Source: Methylovulum sp. (GTDB lineage Bacteria; Pseudomonadota; Gammaproteobacteria; Methylococcales; Methylomonadaceae). Taken from it: a DNA stretch of 5,460 nucleotides. Below the pieces are notes generated by a model, which had not been told where the DNA came from, searched no databases, and saw only the letters and a program-made list of their open reading frames with translations. Position numbers and translations under genes: made by a program. Shown here in pieces: positions 4,852 to 5,460 of this stretch (positions are counted from its first letter, which is position 1; each line of letters begins with the position of its first letter). The stretch lies in the NCBI GenBank assembly GCA_028713595.1, contig JAQTNZ010000213.1, positions 1 through 5,460 on the forward strand, written 5' to 3'.

Positions 4852-5048
4852 TCACTGCCATTAAGTTAAGGTATTTATATTAATAATCAATATATTGTAT
4901 TGAAAAATACGATGTAGGTCGGGTTAGCGATAGCGTAACCCGACATGTGCCGTTTGGATAAAGTCGGGTTACGCTATCGCTAACCCGACCTACTACAACC
5001 GTATCTTTTTGATAATAAATACAAAAAATCTTAACCTAATGGCAGTGA
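4852..5048. mobile_element. MITE-like element, copy 2 (197 bp)
   Basis: TCACTGCCATTAAGTTAAGG (4852-4871) is identical to the left terminal repeat of copy 1. The right end (5029-5048, reverse complement) matches it at 18 of 20. Inward of the right end, similarity to copy 1 continues to 47 bases (38 identical), while the central part is an unrelated 31-bp palindrome. There is no transposase. The base after the right end starts CGCCGGAGC, which recurs at 4825-4833, a 9-bp duplication of the same size as in copy 1. On the left, however, 18 bases (4834-4851) lie between duplication and terminal repeat. Confidence 0.75.
4914..4993. repeat. Perfect 31-bp inverted repeat inside MITE copy 2
   Basis: Arms 4914-4944 and 4963-4993 are perfect reverse complements with an 18-nt loop. 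Each arm is also nearly self-complementary (GTCGGGTTA and TAACCCGAC around GCGATAGCG), so a cruciform or alternate hairpins are possible. The text (TAGGTCGGGTTAGCG) resembles a dispersed repeat I recall from many proteobacteria. Confidence 0.85.
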
Positions 5049-5068
5049 CGCCGGAGCGTGGGAACGAT
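5048..5068 (+). repeat. Right half of a split palindrome
   Basis: ACGCCGGAGCGT followed by GGGAACGAT completes the palindrome begun at 4815. Joined at the shared core, the two halves give 13-bp arms around CGGA. Confidence 0.6.
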
Positions 5069-5104
5069 AGGTGCGCAACAATACCGCGCAAGCCCTCAGC
5101 CAGC

Positions 5105-5460
5105 TTAAGCCTCGTCCAATTCCTCCGCCAATTTGGCGTTTTTGCCATAGTTCGGGGCGATGCTGATTAACAGGGTCGCCAAGGTGGCTAGGTACGGTAC
5201 GGCTTGCACCGCCAAGATGGAAATCCATAACCTGCCGCTCAGGTTGTCAAAATGTTCCAACGAGGCCATCGCCACCATCGCCACGGCCAACAGCACCAGC
5301 AAGGAGACTTCTTGGCGGATGGTCATGAGTCCTGCAAACAGCGGGCCTTGTTTTTCGTACTTGGGGGTACGCATAAATGGCTTGCCGGAGGTGAGCATCC
5401 CTTGCCATGTGCCACGGGCCACGGTGTGGGTCAACGACAGGCCGGACAAGGCCGCGCCCA
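5105..5460 (-). CDS. Family 2 glycosyltransferase, C-terminal end (runs off the window)
   Basis: The frame stays open to the window edge, so this is the last 117 residues of a longer protein. A TTG at 5449 is internal, not the start. The visible part has LSLTHTVARGTWQGML, then GKPFMRTPKYE, then two hydrophobic helices, about 49-66 and 74-98 counted from that TTG, and a polar tail GKNAKLAEELDEA. The GKPFxRTPK element followed by paired membrane helices is typical of the C-terminus of large inner-membrane GT2 glycosyltransferases of the cellulose-synthase/MdoH-like type, which make or export polysaccharide. The catalytic domain is outside the window, so sugar and product cannot be told. The MITE complex lies directly beyond its stop codon. 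Confidence 0.65.
   Translation of the reverse strand, partial: GAALSGLSLTHTVARGTWQGMLTSGKPFMRTPKYEKQGPLFAGLMTIRQEVSLLVLLAVAMVAMASLEHFDNLSGRLWISILAVQAVPYLATLATLLISIAPNYGKNAKLAEELDEA

Noticed and set aside
4755..5068. A CRISPR array, because several short repeats cluster here.
   Set aside because: The repeats are inverted and unevenly spaced, without uniform spacers, and no cas gene is present.
5031..5228. A 65-codon minus-strand frame.
   Set aside because: It overlaps the glycosyltransferase end in another frame and runs into the MITE; no support.

Overview
The window reads as chromosomal DNA of a moderate-GC proteobacterium, most likely a gammaproteobacterium. The evidence is a BaeS-like sensor kinase start, a CspA-type cold-shock gene with a long leader, a DUF1345 membrane protein and many dispersed palindromic repeats between genes. 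A methanotroph-type (Methylococcales) genome would fit the repeat content, but that is a guess from general resemblance. No rRNA, tRNA, CRISPR array or complete transposase gene is visible.

Layout. Positions 1-114 (minus) hold the first 38 codons of a sensor histidine kinase, divergent from a cold-shock protein gene at 389-589 (plus). A hairpin ends the cold-shock gene. Just after it sits a 206-bp MITE-like element (642-847) with 20-bp terminal inverted repeats and an exact 9-bp target duplication. A DUF1345 membrane protein follows (982-1635, plus), converging on a fructosamine/ribulosamine kinase-family gene (1738-2631, minus) that has its own good sigma-70-type promoter. Next is a gene-free block of about 0.5 kb (2768-3283), bounded by 16-bp inverted repeats and filled with hairpins, many with GGA in the loop. 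Beyond it lies a minus-strand cluster read from high to low coordinates: a small HicB-like protein (4543-4710), a low-molecular-weight protein tyrosine phosphatase (4035-4517) and a dienelactone hydrolase-family protein (3285-4004). The segment 4755-5068 is a nest of repeats: a lone end and a second complete copy (4852-5048) of the MITE family, next to a split palindrome. The window closes with the C-terminal end of a membrane glycosyltransferase (5105-5460, minus).

How the genes may work together. The phosphatase and the kinase are on the same strand, and both families are linked to repair of glycated proteins: the phosphatase can remove the 5-phosphate from protein-bound ribulosamine 5-phosphate, and the kinase then phosphorylates the ketoamine at O3, which destabilises it. 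Here they are separated by the hydrolase and the hairpin-rich element, whose end seems to supply the terminator of the phosphatase-hydrolase unit.

The most unusual content is between the genes. Two MITE copies share their ends but carry unrelated palindromes in the middle. The 516-bp inverted-repeat element has an array of GGA-loop hairpins plus a 110-nt branched fold. These are inferences from reading the sequence; no database search was possible.
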